Positions 10,329 through 21,595 of a stretch of DNA of 64,000 bases are shown in pieces. The notes under the pieces were generated by a model that was not told where the DNA came from, ran no database searches, and worked only from the letters and a program-made list of their open reading frames with translations. How positions within the stretch are numbered: position 1 is the stretch's first letter; each line of letters opens with the position of its first letter. The stretch spans positions 90,241 to 154,240 of the forward strand of contig JBBHKE010003369.1 of NCBI GenBank assembly GCA_037447655.1, read 5' to 3'. The DNA comes from Zygnema cylindricum (lineage: Eukaryota > Streptophyta > Zygnematophyceae > Zygnematales > Zygnemataceae). Position numbers and translations under genes: made by a program.

Positions 10329-10812
10329 TGTAAAAGGGACAATAATTCACTCAACACGCCACAATGCACAGCAAAAACACCAAGGATCTTCCCGTAGCAA
10401 CAATAGGAACACACAACACTGAGAGACAAGGTTGCGCTTTATTACTTGGAAGAGAGTACAAGGTTGCGCTTATTGAGAAGATCTACTCGAAGAGTCCCCT
10501 ATTCACTAGGTCTACTTGACTATTTAAACTAGCTAGCTGCTACTCAACCTAGTACTGTAAAATTGTACACGTGGACTTCACGGTCAACCTAGACCTATCC
10601 AAACATTCTTCTAGAACTATACCGCTCAATCTACATTCTGCGGCGTTGCTATGATGCGCTGCTATGCCGCTTTGCTACTAAGTTGCTACACTGCTAAGTT
10701 GATATGGTGCTGCGCTGCGCTGGTCTGGGATCGCAGCTGCGCTGCTTTGGAACCGCAACCATAGCAGCCTAGCCCTAGCCACTAAGTACTCAAATGTTGT
10801 AACCCTGTTACA
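10329..10812 (-). repeat. chromovirus 5' LTR
   Basis: Plus-strand ends are TGTAAAAGGG and CCCTGTTACA, giving the TG...CA termini expected for an LTR. It is the partner of 2,228-2,709. Confidence 0.93.
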
Positions 10813-11545
10813 CTGATAATCTAACACGAATGAGAAGTTTTGATAGTTCAAACGTCAAATATTTTATCGATTATTGACGCTTTGAAATTCACAAGGTATG
10901 ATTAGATTGACTTGTTCAAAAGAAAAAGAAGACTTTCCACGAGTCATCGAGATACTAAAGAATAACATTGTTCCTCAAGACAGAACTAATTTATTTCTAC
11001 TCATGTCATAATTTTGCTTAGACACTTCTAAATTGCATCATCGATTGCACATCCAAATTCAATATTCAATTATCGTGCATAAGAATCACGACTAACATAT
11101 GAAACAAGAACAGCTGATCAAAATATATCTCTCCACATCATGCCCAAGAAGCTCCAAGACATTGAAAAAAACTAATGTCCAGTAAAAGTTACTCATAAAT
11201 ATGTACTTAAGTGTGATGAGAATCAACACACAAAATTTTGCCATAACCGTACGATACGACAAAACCTATAGGAACAGTCATAAGTTTAAAAATCACAAAT
11301 AGACAAACTATAACTATAGCAAGCTATTATATTGCTGAAAACACTAATAAAAAAACCCATAATTTACACATATAAATGGTGTTGGAGACTCTGTAGTCCA
11401 GGCTTTCAGTAATTACAGTCCAAGGTCGAACAAAAAGAAGCTATCCAGTTCAAAAGCGATGTTTTACACATATTTTCATATGCAATATAAACATATGTTC
11501 CCAAATGCTGAAAACTTGTATAGCTCCATATGCAAAAAAAACGTG
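10813..11545. repeat. right half of the dispersed repeat, then non-coding DNA
   Basis: 10,813-11,108 continues the repeat whose left half ends at 2,227. It matches the reverse complement of roughly 32,616-32,935 (shared GACTTTCCACGAGTCAT, ACACTTCTAAATTGCATCAT, GACTAACATATGAAACAAG). 11,109-11,545 is AT-rich with no gene seen. Confidence 0.65.
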
Positions 11546-12882
11546 CTAGTGGGTTGCGTTCAAAGCATCAATTTTCCTCCCATTGAGGGGCTGAGGGGGA
11601 CGATAATTGGTTCACTGCCCCCCACTCACAACAGATATGGCGTTCATAAAGACTATGGCCTGTGGAGAAAGAAACTCATCACACGAAGTTAGAAAACATT
11701 CCGAGATGTGGGGAACATAAGGAGCAAAAACACTTGCAACACATACAACTTGGATTTCCACAATACCAAAAATAAACAAAAAAAATCACTTTATCCATGC
11801 AACTGTCTGTATGGAAGTAAGTGCTTTATATATTTCACCGATAGGAACTGCGGCTTTTGAAGGACATACCAGTGCACTTTTTCATTGTACATTGGGGTTG
11901 TGAGTGATCTTGTGTAGTTATAAAACCCAATATTGTTAGTTCCCAGAGACCCTCCGAGGAAGAGGGCACTTGGATTAATAAGTGAGAGGACGACGTGTGA
12001 CGACACGGTTGTGGGTACCTCCCCGACAAAATTGTAACAAAATGCAAAGGGAAAAAATTAAAAATAAAACTACGTGGAAAGATCATTGGGAGTTTCCGAG
12101 AATTTCATGTATGTGCGAGGCTTGCAGAAAAGAAAAAACAGTTCAAATTACAACTGACTTGTCCAGCCAGGCGTTAAGAACATCATCAAGGTGGTAACGA
12201 CAGAGCACGGACACGACAACGCGATCACTCGCATTTTTGATACTCTCGTGCACAAAGTGAATTTCCATGGCGAACAAAAGGCCGCTGATTGTGTGCTCGG
12301 ACGGAACGTGCACATGGAACTGTTTCAAGCAAAAAATGCCTTCAAAAAGCAGAACCGGGTTCACAGTTTTTTCCTACGGCACCACTTCTGAAATCTCCAA
12401 GAGCTATCGCTGATGTCAATGTCAGTTTGTGGGCGATCACAAAAAACCCTCGAAAATATTTCATTTTCCTTTCTTTGAGAAGAGCCACTAGAAGATACAT
12501 TTAAATCAGCAAAAGATACGACAATCAAGCATGAGCAATAGTTTGAGCAAAATTGATGACTCGTTATTTGTTGCTTATACCCTTCTTCTTTATCTATTCT
12601 TTGGGATTTAATTAGAACCTGAAGGACAGGCATTAAGCAAAGATATCGCACAGGTTGTATGGCCATTATTTGAGATTGTATAATTGACCCATAACGGGTA
12701 TCCTAATTTAATTACAGCTGTAATCCCTTTATATACGACATGGGGCGCGGCGATGTTGATTGGTGATTGTGTTTTTCCAGCGAGGCAATAAGTTAGCTGG
12801 AAAAGCATACAAAAATATTTACAATCGTTAGGCTTAAAGGTTTTGTTAGCAAAATAATTACACGAGATTAGAGCAAATGATT

Positions 12883-12927
12883 TGTAAAATTTTCAACAAG
12901 CTCATTTTTTTGGCTGAAAGTCCAAAG
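12883..12927. repeat. 45-bp flank repeat, left side of the copia insertion
   Basis: Matches 16,856-16,899 with a few differences (both end TGAAAGTCCAAAG). Pseudo-CA-3 intron 1 has the same sequence once (near 40,250-40,310, opposite orientation), so the segment was duplicated around the insertion. That is far longer than the 5 bp copia elements usually make. Confidence 0.75.
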
Positions 12928-13408
12928 TGTTGGGATATTGACGTATCGCCACTATATCGCGATGCGGCAAACCAACAATTTTGGTTGGACGCGTCATCGT
13001 ACAAAATTGTACGATACTGTTTCGTGTCTACATTTAAAGCATCCGTGAACAAAAAAGTACAATTTCGTTTTGCGTCACTTTTGTTTTAGTGTGCTGGTGG
13101 ATTATTCGTGTGCAGGTGTTCATTTGGTGCTCACGCACCACACGCACGAAACTTCTCTTTTGGAGTTTCGCGTTCGGAAGGAGAAGGCGTTTACGCCTTG
13201 CTTCGTGGAATCTTCCTTTCAATGTATTCAGGAAGAAGACAGACCTTTGCCGTAATGCTAGCTTAGGTTGTTTGCCTCGTAACCTAGTTAGTGAAGATAA
13301 ATAGTCTACAGATTACTGCTGCAGAAATTAACCCTTTTGGAGTTGAGATAAGAGAAGAGAGGAGAAAAGATGAGATGATGTAAAAGGCTTTCGCCAAAAA
13401 CACCTATA

Positions 13409-14455
13409 TGTTGTCCATAGCCTTTTTCAGCCATGGATTACTCACGGAAACACCCACAGACTACCTCAAAAACAGCTGTGTTTCAGACGACACAGATTAC
13501 TCCACAATAAACAAAATGATCTCAAACTGCACCAATATGCAGTATACCATATACATTGTAAACTCCCAAAGTTACAGCCAAATCCACCAAGGCATCTAGA
13601 AGATATAAGCTTCAGAGTTTCCCAAATGTAGCTGACAGCTTCACAAACTAACCACTTAGACTGTTCACAGAATCTTACAGAGATACTGGAATACAATGAA
13701 ACTTCACACACATATATATTCTATATCATAGAATAACTCCACAAAGTTTCATATGAAAGCACCAATCAGAGTGATCACACCAACAGGTCAAAGATGCCGA
13801 AAACAGTCTGCTATTACTTTGATTAACTTGACTACGATACATAAAATAATATAAGTCCTGCAAGTTATACTCAGAGTACGGAGGCATACCAGCCGTACTT
13901 TATCTAGTCTAATAAACTATTTATTCAAAAGGACAAACCTCTGTTGTACATAATATTTACACCGTACTCTTCGTATGTCAGAAACCAAGCTACCATTAAG
14001 CAACTACTAAGCTACCACTACCGTACAATCATCATTACTCGAGATCTATCCTAGTCATATTATCCGCAGCTGCGGTAGCTGCGCTGGCTGCGCTGGTTGC
14101 GCTGGCTGCGTTTGTCCGTACGGATCATACAAATAGCCGCAGCTACGTTGGCTGCGCTTGTCCGTACGGATCATACAAATAGCCGCAGCTACGTTGACTT
14201 AACTGCGTCGCAGCTCCGCAGTACTGACGGCGCCTATTCCAACATTCCGTTTATTTTACATCGGATCGCTTCGCGATCCGCCGTCCATTTGTCACAGCTT
14301 GTTCACACCACTCAATGAGTATTTTACATCACTTAAATTATATCAATCCTTTCGCTCCCCCAATCCGTGAATCTATTCAAACCTCCATATTAAATCCAAT
14401 TAGCAGTTACGGGCAAACTGTCTCGTACGCACGAAACTGACTTTTCAAAACAACA
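13409..14455 (+). mobile_element. solo LTR (1,047 bp) nested in the copia LTR
   Basis: Begins TGTTGTCC and ends AAAACAACA, with a perfect 5-bp target duplication CTATA (13,404-13,408 and 14,456-14,460). The flanking copia LTR sequence rejoins cleanly when it is removed. It contains two 46-bp tandem units (14,104-14,195) and a CTGCG-rich stretch. Parts resemble 18,600-19,000 and 41,280-41,420. Confidence 0.88.
14104..14195 (+). repeat. two tandem 46-bp units
   Basis: Units at 14,104-14,149 and 14,150-14,195 differ by one base (GCGTTTGTCC versus GCGCTTGTCC). Each contains the palindrome CCGTACGG. Confidence 0.9.
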
Positions 14456-14605
14456 CTATAAACCTTTTTGGCTGAATTTCCTTTTATCTATGAGCTTCCG
14501 CTGTGTATGAATTCTGTGTATTTTTTGTGAATTTTTTTTGTGATTATTTAGTATAAGATCCTACAATTGGTATTGGAGCTAGTGATTGAGAGATAGAGAG
14601 AACGC

Positions 14606-15820
14606 ATGGGGAGGAAGAAGAATAGAAATAATCCTTCCCCCATGACGACTTCTGAGAGACAGAGAGACTTCAATTTTTCCGGTACTCAATTTGAGGAGAA
14701 CCGGAACACGGAGGAGAAATTTGAAAAAATGTTTGATACATTAATGAGATATGTAAATTCACGATTTCAAACTCAATCTTGTGAGAAAAGAGAATTTACT
14801 TCATTTCAGGCTGCCGATCCATTTAGTGGAGGAGCGAATGAAGAAGAGAGAAGAGAGAGAATTAGGAAAGGAAAAGCAAAAATAGAGGAGGATTCAGATT
14901 TTGAAAAGGCATTGGATAATGAAGAAGATTATAATATGTCGGGGAAATCCGTGGCCTTTAATGGCACTAATTACGTGGCCTTTAATGGCACTAATTATGC
15001 GGTATGGAAGAAGTTTATCTCAAATCGACTTATTCTTAAGAGGCTTTGGAGAATTGTCAATGGAGAGGAGAAGATGCCGACGGAGAGCAAGGCTCGTGCT
15101 CAATGGAAGTTGAAAGATATTGCGGCAACGACCGGTTTGATGAAAATTTGTACTTCTTCCGTTCTTGATCATTTTCTCGCTCACGGCACGGCCCATGAGT
15201 GTTGGCAAGCACTCGAGGAGCAATATGAGAAGGGTGTGGAAAACAAGGGTCAATATGTTTATACCGATTTTATGAACTTTAAAATCAAACCGAATAAATT
15301 AATGGACGATGCCGTGAAACGCTTCAATATTATACTCGAGCAATTACTCAACAATGGACTAGTTATTTTGGATGCGGATAAATTGATCGTCTTCCTTAAT
15401 GCTCTACCGGATAAGCTTTCACATCTTAAAGCTATCTTACGGGCAAAGGCGGATAACACCTTTGGATTCACCGTTAATTTTATTAAAATGTCGGAGGGAG
15501 CTTCAATGACTTCTTCAAGTGGAGGAGTTCTTAATTCCACTAATGCAGAAACCTCGGATCTAAATTTTGTCGGTGGTAGAGGGGGTGGTAAAGCAGGTGG
15601 TCCGAGAGGTGGTGGTGGCGGCCGAGGTAATAAGAAAGAGCAAGGTCGTCCGCCGAAAATCCCTATGGATCTTTCTAATGTGACTTGTTATCGGTGTAAT
15701 CGGCTTGGGCATTTGTCATCCTCTTGCCCGGATAAAGATAAACAATGCCATTTTTATGGAAAGTGGGGGCACACAAGCCCTCGATGCTACGCAAAGAATA
15801 GAGATTCCAAAGGTGGATAG
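14606..15820 (+). CDS. copia gag polyprotein (404 aa)
   Basis: Open reading frame of a Ty1/copia gag. It has a GAG-type segment with FNGTNY...WK near residues 115-135, where the nine residues VAFNGTNY(V/A) are doubled by a 27-bp tandem repeat. A Gly-rich RGG-like linker (about 327-350) and a CCHC zinc knuckle (CYRCNRLGHLSSSC) follow. The second knuckle, CHFYGKWGHTSPRC, has Tyr in place of a Cys. A TAG stops the frame before the Arg/Gly-rich region that continues in another frame. Being part of a truncated element, it is unlikely to act in transposition. Confidence 0.85.
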   Translation: MGRKKNRNNPSPMTTSERQRDFNFSGTQFEENRNTEEKFEKMFDTLMRYVNSRFQTQSCEKREFTSFQAADPFSGGANEEERRERIRKGKAKIEEDSDFEKALDNEEDYNMSGKSVAFNGTNYVAFNGTNYAVWKKFISNRLILKRLWRIVNGEEKMPTESKARAQWKLKDIAATTGLMKICTSSVLDHFLAHGTAHECWQALEEQYEKGVENKGQYVYTDFMNFKIKPNKLMDDAVKRFNIILEQLLNNGLVILDADKLIVFLNALPDKLSHLKAILRAKADNTFGFTVNFIKMSEGASMTSSSGGVLNSTNAETSDLNFVGGRGGGKAGGPRGGGGGRGNKKEQGRPPKIPMDLSNVTCYRCNRLGHLSSSCPDKDKQCHFYGKWGHTSPRCYAKNRDSKGG

Positions 15821-15984
15821 GAGGTAGAGGAGGAGATAGAGGCAGCCGAGGTGGCGGTCGAGAAGGAGGCCGCGGCGGTGGCCGTGGTTATGGAAATGCA
15901 AATTACTTTAATTATGGTAATGATTCCAGTGAAAATTTCCCGATTCTTAACATCACTATTCATTCGGTAAAGAGTGGAGAAAGT

Positions 15985-16855
15985 TTGGAAAAAGAGTGGA
16001 TTATTGATACGGGTGCATCTCATCACGTTTGTATGAATGCCACCTTATTTGATGATATGCGGGAACTTACGGTTCCAAAATTTATCACGGTTGCAAGCGG
16101 CCATGTCATTTCGGTTGGCACGGTCGGCATGGTCCGACTTGATCTCTTATCATGGGATGTTGATGGAAGAGAAAAATCAACAGAGTATCAACTCCAAAAC
16201 ACTCTCTATATTCCGGATGGCTCCGTGAATTTATTAAGAGTTCCACAAATCCAAAAGAGTGGTTGAAGCTTACTTGCGAGAGAAGATCAATTTATTGAAA
16301 TTTGGAATGAGGAGGGGAAAGTTATTGGTGAGGAGAAGTAACGAATGCGAATCATAGTCGGCTTTTATGGAGGAGGCCGAAATCTAAAATTCCCATCGTG
16401 GGAATTTCACATAAAATTTTGGAATTAAAAGGTGATCTTACATTATGGCATCACCGGATGTGTCATACATCCGAGGTAAGTTTAAAGAAAATGATACATC
16501 ATTCTTCGGTGAGGGGCTTAGATCTCGCATCCGGTGAGAATGTTAACGGATGTGGAGGATGTAGTCAAAGACTTCAAATTCGGAAATCTCATCCGAGAAA
16601 AGACATCAAGCATCGTGCTCAAAGTCCTTTGGAGGTTGTCCATATTGATCTTTGTGGGCACATCAAACCCGAAACAATTGGAAGTAATAAGTATATTTTA
16701 GTGATTGTTGATGATATCCCTCGGAAATCATGGGTTTATTTATTGAAGAAGAAATCAGATGCCTTTGAAAAATTTAAAGAGTGGCAGGTAATGGCCGAAA
16801 GGCAAATTGATAAGAAATTGAAATCTATTCGGTCCGATAATGGAGGAGAGTTTGT
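15985..16855 (+). pseudogene. copia protease and integrase N-terminal half
   Basis: Aspartic protease motif WIIDTGASHHVC at about 16,000. The GAG-pre-integrase and HHCC zinc finger (LWHHRMCHTSEVSL...CGGC) lie at 16,440-16,560. The integrase core includes HIDLCGHI and SDNGGEF. Stops lie near 16,264 and 16,340, and the sequence ends after SDNGGEF at the truncation point. Confidence 0.85.
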
Positions 16856-16899
16856 TGTAAAACTTCAACAACCTGATATTTTTGGATGAAAGTCCAAAG
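16856..16899. repeat. 44-bp flank repeat, right side of the copia insertion
   Basis: Partner of 12,883-12,927. After it, CA intron 1 resumes and runs to exon 1 at 17,173. Confidence 0.75.
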
Positions 16900-17295
16900 C
16901 TGATTCAAAATGATGAAAGCTACAAAATAATTGGCCGGTAAAACTTGCATCCAGCTGAGGATAATCTACTTGAAGAAATTTACTCAATTCTTGTAATGTT
17001 TTATTTTTAAATTTGACCAATTTAAAAAAAAAAGCAATTTGCTACTTTTTGTTCATTTTGGCTGTAGAATTTCTTATCCAAATAAACTTTTTGGCATTTA
17101 TATGGTGGCTTCCTTTTGAAACCTCCCACTATGCAGAGAAATACCCCTTTCAATAGTCACGTGTCAACATACCGACCAATCAGTTCCAAAGAGTGCGTAA
17201 TCATAAGCCATGGCTTCCATTTTAATTGTGGTGATTGTTAGTAACACAATAGCCAATGCAAAAAGGCCATTGGTAAAAGTTGCTTTAGAGCCCAT

Positions 17296-18190
17296 ATTCC
17301 CAAAAAGAGCAAAAAAGGGAATAGACGAAACAACCGAATTAAATGCACTCAACAAGAGATTGTTATCCTAACAACCTAAGAATAAACAAAATCAAGCAAG
17401 TGACAAAAATATATTGAAAAATACTTCTATAAAAATCTAGTAGTGACTGATCAAGAAAAATATACAGACATTGTCTGCAAAATAAATAGAAGATTTTGCA
17501 AAAGGAGTGCAAGGAAGAGAAACTCGCTATGGCGGAAATTAAACAAAGTGTGTTTGGATTCTGAACTTCGAAAGCTTTAATTGAAATCACGCTGACCTTC
17601 CCCATTTAAACTGATTTGGCACACAAGACGACAAGCTGGCAAAGGCAATCTACCGGCCGCCAACTCTGTCACGGCCTGTCAATGGAGACGGAGCGTGCAA
17701 CCGAAAATAGAGTAGATAAAATTAAACACTAACTACGGAGGATAGAGTTCGAGACCAGCCGCGACCCTTAACTGCCAGAGACTCGCTATTAGAATCCTGT
17801 AGCACGGTACACATCCGATTCTCATTGGCGCATGTGCCGTACGATATCAGTTAATACTTCATACGGTATTTTGAAGTCGAGCCCACGAGGTTTCGCCGAA
17901 GCTGAGAGGCCAGTTGGACTTTTGGACGTCCATCTTTTTAGATTTATTTAGTTCCAAGGAAACTTGCATCACGACATACAATACCTGTCAATAGTCTGTA
18001 TAAAACGAAAAAATTGTGACCGACCGTGAACTTTACAATGTCATGCAGAAGTGCGACCAATGGCGATTGGCTATGCCTCCGAACGCGGACATAGAAAGCT
18101 GGATAACACTGCGGGCCGTCGGAAAATGTGTTGATCGCTTCCACGGTTGTCAGGGTTTTTGTCTGCCAGGGTGGCAGTTATTTTTGCTTA
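17296..18190 (-). repeat. CA 5' flank, inverted copy of 37,980-38,830
   Basis: Upstream region of pseudo-CA-1. Shared blocks include GGCAATCTACCGGC, GAGTTCGAGACCAGCCGCGACCCTTAACTG-like, and CGAGCCCACGAGGTTTCGCCG-like sequence, matching the reverse complement of the pseudo-CA-3 upstream region. It probably holds the ancestral promoter. Similarity ends near 18,190. Confidence 0.8.
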
Positions 18191-18271
18191 AACACAAAGG
18201 GGTCAGGATTATCCTAGAGGCTTCTTGGAAGCTGTCCACTCTGAGGACTTATGGAGGTCTCAGAGTTACAG

Positions 18272-18488
18272 TGTTAATTAGCCATCGCGATATTGTTTAT
18301 ATATCTTTAAAACCCCTTAAGTGCATCGTTTCGTTAACTCTTTAGTGGATAAGGCGTTCCACTCCATTGATTTCCATATACCCAAGTTCGAATCCGGTCT
18401 AGAGCAGCTTTTGGTTATTTGTCGGTTTGTTTGGGAATTCTCTACTTGAATGCTGTTAAATACATATTGTACCCATCATTCCTCAACG
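18272..18488 (+). mobile_element. possible solo LTR of the tRNA-bearing TRIM family
   Basis: Starts TGTTAATTAG and ends ATTCCTCAACG, close to the ATCCTCAACA end of TRIM LTR1. Inside, 18,333-18,402 has an A-box-like TAGTGGATAAGG and a B-box-like AGTTCGAATCC, a degenerate tRNA-like arrangement. Weak without an alignment. Confidence 0.35.
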
Positions 18489-20271
18489 CTGGTGTTGGTC
18501 TATAGGCTAAAGCTAACGGCTATTGCCTCCATTAACAGATTATAGGTAATAGGATCCGTTGTTCTACGACCACCGGTGCAGGTGGAGGAGCAGCAGTAGT
18601 AGTACAAGTAGACATGATACACTCTCAGAAGCTTTCAAGAATCCTTTCAAACAGTTGTTTTCAAGTGCTCACCAAATCTTATACAAGCATCCAAACCTCA
18701 CAAAAATCTATCAGAATGTAGAGTAGCATAAACAGTGACAACTCCCAAAGCTTCATTACAATTTACCAGATATAATACTCAGAAGTTTCCCAAAAACTGT
18801 CTACAATTTACTACTTGGAAGTCAGGATACATAATTTGTTCCGAGTCCTAATTCTTATACTTGTGTTGTACCAGCGATACTAGTGTACATGAGAGGTACG
18901 TCAAACCACCAAGCTAACACTAATCTGTCAAGGTACCATTGAGCTACCACTAAGCTACTCACTAAGTTTACTCTTTAATATAATTTGTACACTGAATGTA
19001 ATGATGTGAAATGCCTATGAAGTCTACACTCTTGTACTCTCACTAAACAATGTGAAACAGAGTGTTATCTAATGAAAGCTTCTCTTGTGCATCATAAGCC
19101 TTATGCTTTGATTCCTTAAGCCTTAAAGAAATCTTTGTCTTACATGCCCATTTATCCCTTTCTGAATACATCTATGGTGATGTGCTTAATAAAGTGGTGG
19201 ATGGTGGTCCAATAAATGGATGGCATGTGTATTTGTGTACTCCATAAGTGTGTCCAATGAGGACGAGGGGTTTTGTCCTCTGTCACATGATTTCCCGTTG
19301 GAAATTGTCACATATGATGTCTTGTCACAGATCGATAGTGTAGTCCCGATTTTGGTATATACTTGGTCAAATATCGGTTCGCTAACAATATAGCCAAAGC
19401 CGGTATATCGCCATTGGTATAGTTGTCCTAAATCCCCTCGAATCGTGTGTCTCTGTTTAAATTGGTATCTCGTGAAGTCGTACTTTTCAACACAAACATC
19501 ATTGAATTTGCTCATATGAGCAGTTAGTTTTTGTTGTCAAAGATAGCTCTTTTACACAGATGCTCTCACAAAGAGAGGGCACTAAAAAATGTTTAAGTCT
19601 TAAAAACCTACTCATAGCCGCTATCTACTACCCCTCCACCAATCAGAAGACTGTACAGTACAAATATACAAAAAAGTAAAATACGCGTTTGAAGCCGGTT
19701 TAGTTTTTGAACGGCTTTGTATTGCATCAATTTTCGCCATCCATCTAGCACAATTGACACCAAGGTTGTGTTTGCTTCTTCACCGACAACCTTAGGATGC
19801 AGTGACGTGTCAATGTGTATTGCTTTCGCCTTAAACCGTCGAAAGAACCATTCCGACTAGTCGGCGCCAATATGGGTTGTCTGATCAAATGTCTAACTGT
19901 CATTTTTGTCCATCCATGTGTGGAGCGCACAAAATGTTCTATGCGCCCGTATATTTAATCTATATCGCGTCTCAAATGTAGTTAGTTTTCGTTAAATGAA
20001 TTTTCTCCATGTGGACTATTTATTGTGGATTTGCGCCCAATGTACGTAATGGTTTTTCTACATCACTTGGGCAGGGACGTCGACAAGGGTGACAATGGAG
20101 ACTTTTTAGGACTCATGATCAAAACCCTGTTAGTCCGTCGTTTTTGGTAAAGACTAATCCTATCTATATCCCTCCCATTACTTTGTCATCTTGGCTACCT
20201 AAAGCGCTATGTGATTGTTCCTACAGCTAGGCGATTACAAATAGAGGAAGATTGTAATTACGTTTATCCAC
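18489..20271. other. non-coding, repeat-derived stretch
   Basis: No gene supported. 18,600-19,000 shows short matches to the solo LTR at 13,409-14,455 (AACTCCCAAAG, AGAAGTTTCCCA, AAGCTACCACTAAGC). About 19,500-20,271 may be the LTR of the adjacent minus-strand copia remnant, but its far end is not clear. Confidence 0.4.
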
Positions 20272-21525
20272 ACTCCCCTTAATTTTGGTCACTTTTGAAC
20301 CCTAAATCACATTGTTTCTTACAAAAAAATATTTTTGGAGATGGAACAAATTTTGTCATCATATCGGCAATCATCTGTCCATCAAGTTTATACACCAATT
20401 TCATTATTTTATTTTCTTCTTTTTCTCTCACAAAGCTTAATCTAATATCCATGTGTGGTGCTTTGAAAGGATGCTTTGGATTTGTTGCAATTGCAATTGC
20501 ACCTTGATTATCAAAAAAAAAAATATTGAATCCAACTTTTTACAAATCTTAGTTCTTGAAGCGAGGATATTACCCATTTTTGTTTTTTAACAACTGCACA
20601 GGAATCCATATAATCCATATACTCAGCCTCAATTGTAGACTGAGCAACTACTTTTTGTTGCTTACTACTCCAACAGTAGGCACCATATCAAATTTGTAAG
20701 ACATAACCAGAAGTGGATCGTCTCATAGGCACATCCTATGACTAACATCAATCCGAGTACTGATGTCAATGTCATTCCCTTCCAAATTCAACCATAAACC
20801 CTGAGTTCCCACATAATACATCATCACCCTCTTAGCTGCCTCCTAGTTTGTCTTTCTATGATTATTCAGACTTCTAGTGAATACTCCAACTGTTGCTGCT
20901 ATATCTGGTCTTGTACTGTTCATAAAGTACTGCTATATCCGGTCTAGTATTGTTCATAAAGTAAATCAAACTGCCTACAATTTGTCGATAAGGAATATTC
21001 TTCATAAATTCCTTTTCCTCTCGACTCGTCTAATGGTTTAAAAATATCACACCTCCTTTAGCATTTCCTTCATTTATTTTCTTTAACTCCATGGGAGTTG
21101 TACATTCAATAGCCTTGTCCATCTGAAATTTCCGATCATGTTCCCTATTTCTTTCCGAAGCATGTTTTCTATTTCTTCCTTCTGACTTAGTATGATAACT
21201 TTCTTTTCTTTGTCTCTTTTCATTTGTATTCCTATGATATACTTTGCCTCACCTAGATCTTTCATATCAAACCTGCTTTATAAATCCTTTTTCAACTGAT
21301 TTATTTTCTCCAAAGACTTGCTTAAAACAAACAAATCATCTACATATATTGCAATGAAAATCACTCCATTTTCATCTCCAAACACATAAATAGAGTGGTC
21401 TAAGCTGATCCGAATGTACCCTAGTTTGGTTAAGAACTCATCAAGCTTTATATTCCATTGTCGTTGAGCTTGTTTAAGTGAGTATAAGGATTTGATCAAT
21501 TTGCACACCTTACTACCAAATGACA
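20272..21525 (-). pseudogene. copia reverse transcriptase / RNase H remnant
   Basis: Minus strand. Contains KLIKSLYSLKQAQRQWN and the catalytic YVDDLFVLSKS segment near 21,340, then MKDLGEAKYIIGIQ, and the RNase H tail (RRSTSGYV, WSSKQQKVVAQSTIEAEYM, DNQGAIAIATNP). Several stops and frameshifts, and a 38-bp tandem duplication near 20,895-20,965, interrupt it. A purine tract AAGGGGAG precedes TGTGGATAAACG, the likely start of its 3' LTR at 20,272. Everything 5' of the reverse transcriptase is missing. Confidence 0.85.
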
Positions 21526-21595
21526 GACCAACTACAAACCATCATTACCACCCAAAGTAGAATCAATTGTTAAAATGTGATAAAAATCAGTTTAT

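Larger units (their letters stand above)
2228..10812 (-). mobile_element. Ty3/gypsy chromovirus, near full length, inactive
   Basis: An LTR retrotransposon read on the minus strand. It has two LTRs of about 482-484 bp (2,228-2,709 and 10,329-10,812), a primer-binding site at 10,316-10,327 reading TGGTATCGGAGC, then gag, protease, reverse transcriptase, RNase H, integrase and a chromodomain in the chromovirus order, and an extra ORF before the 3' LTR. Flanks CAGAT (2,223-2,227) and CTGAT (10,813-10,817) look like a 5-bp target duplication with one change. Several frameshifts and stops, plus a nested solo LTR (6,261-7,563), mean it cannot move on its own. Confidence 0.93.
12928..14565 (+). repeat. 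copia 5' LTR, interrupted
   Basis: Starts TGTTGGGATATTG and ends AAGATCCTACA. It shares with 39,197-40,206 the segments TTTCGCGTTCGGAAGGAGAAGGCG-like, GAGCTTCCGCTGTGT and the end AAGATCCAACA. Interrupted at 13,409-14,455 by another LTR. Confidence 0.82.
12928..16855 (+). mobile_element. truncated Ty1/copia element in CA intron 1
   Basis: 5' LTR (12,928-14,565, enlarged by a nested solo LTR), primer site TGGTATTGGAGC at 14,568, gag, protease, and integrase up to the catalytic SDNGGEF segment, where it stops abruptly. Reverse transcriptase, RNase H and 3' LTR are missing. Direct repeats of about 45 bp flank it. The LTR is related to the solo LTR at 39,197-40,206. Confidence 0.88.
11546..17295 (-). 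pseudogene. pseudo-CA-1: decayed alpha carbonic anhydrase
   Basis: Same five-exon layout as CA-2: exon 1 17,295-17,173 (signal peptide, 41 codons); exon 2 12,796-12,619 (CLAGKTQSPINI); exon 3 12,387-12,159 (zinc ligands in QFHVHVPSEHT and EIHFVH); exon 4 about 12,031-11,829; exon 5 11,659-11,546. It is broken in several ways: TAG early in exon 3; the exon 4 acceptor AG changed to AA; the exon 4 donor lost; the conserved Cys after TTP replaced by Tyr; TGA at 11,614-11,612 in exon 5. Intron 1 holds a truncated copia element (12,928-16,855). The active-site Glu (SEHT) is still present. Exon 1 is closest to that of pseudo-CA-3. Confidence 0.9.
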
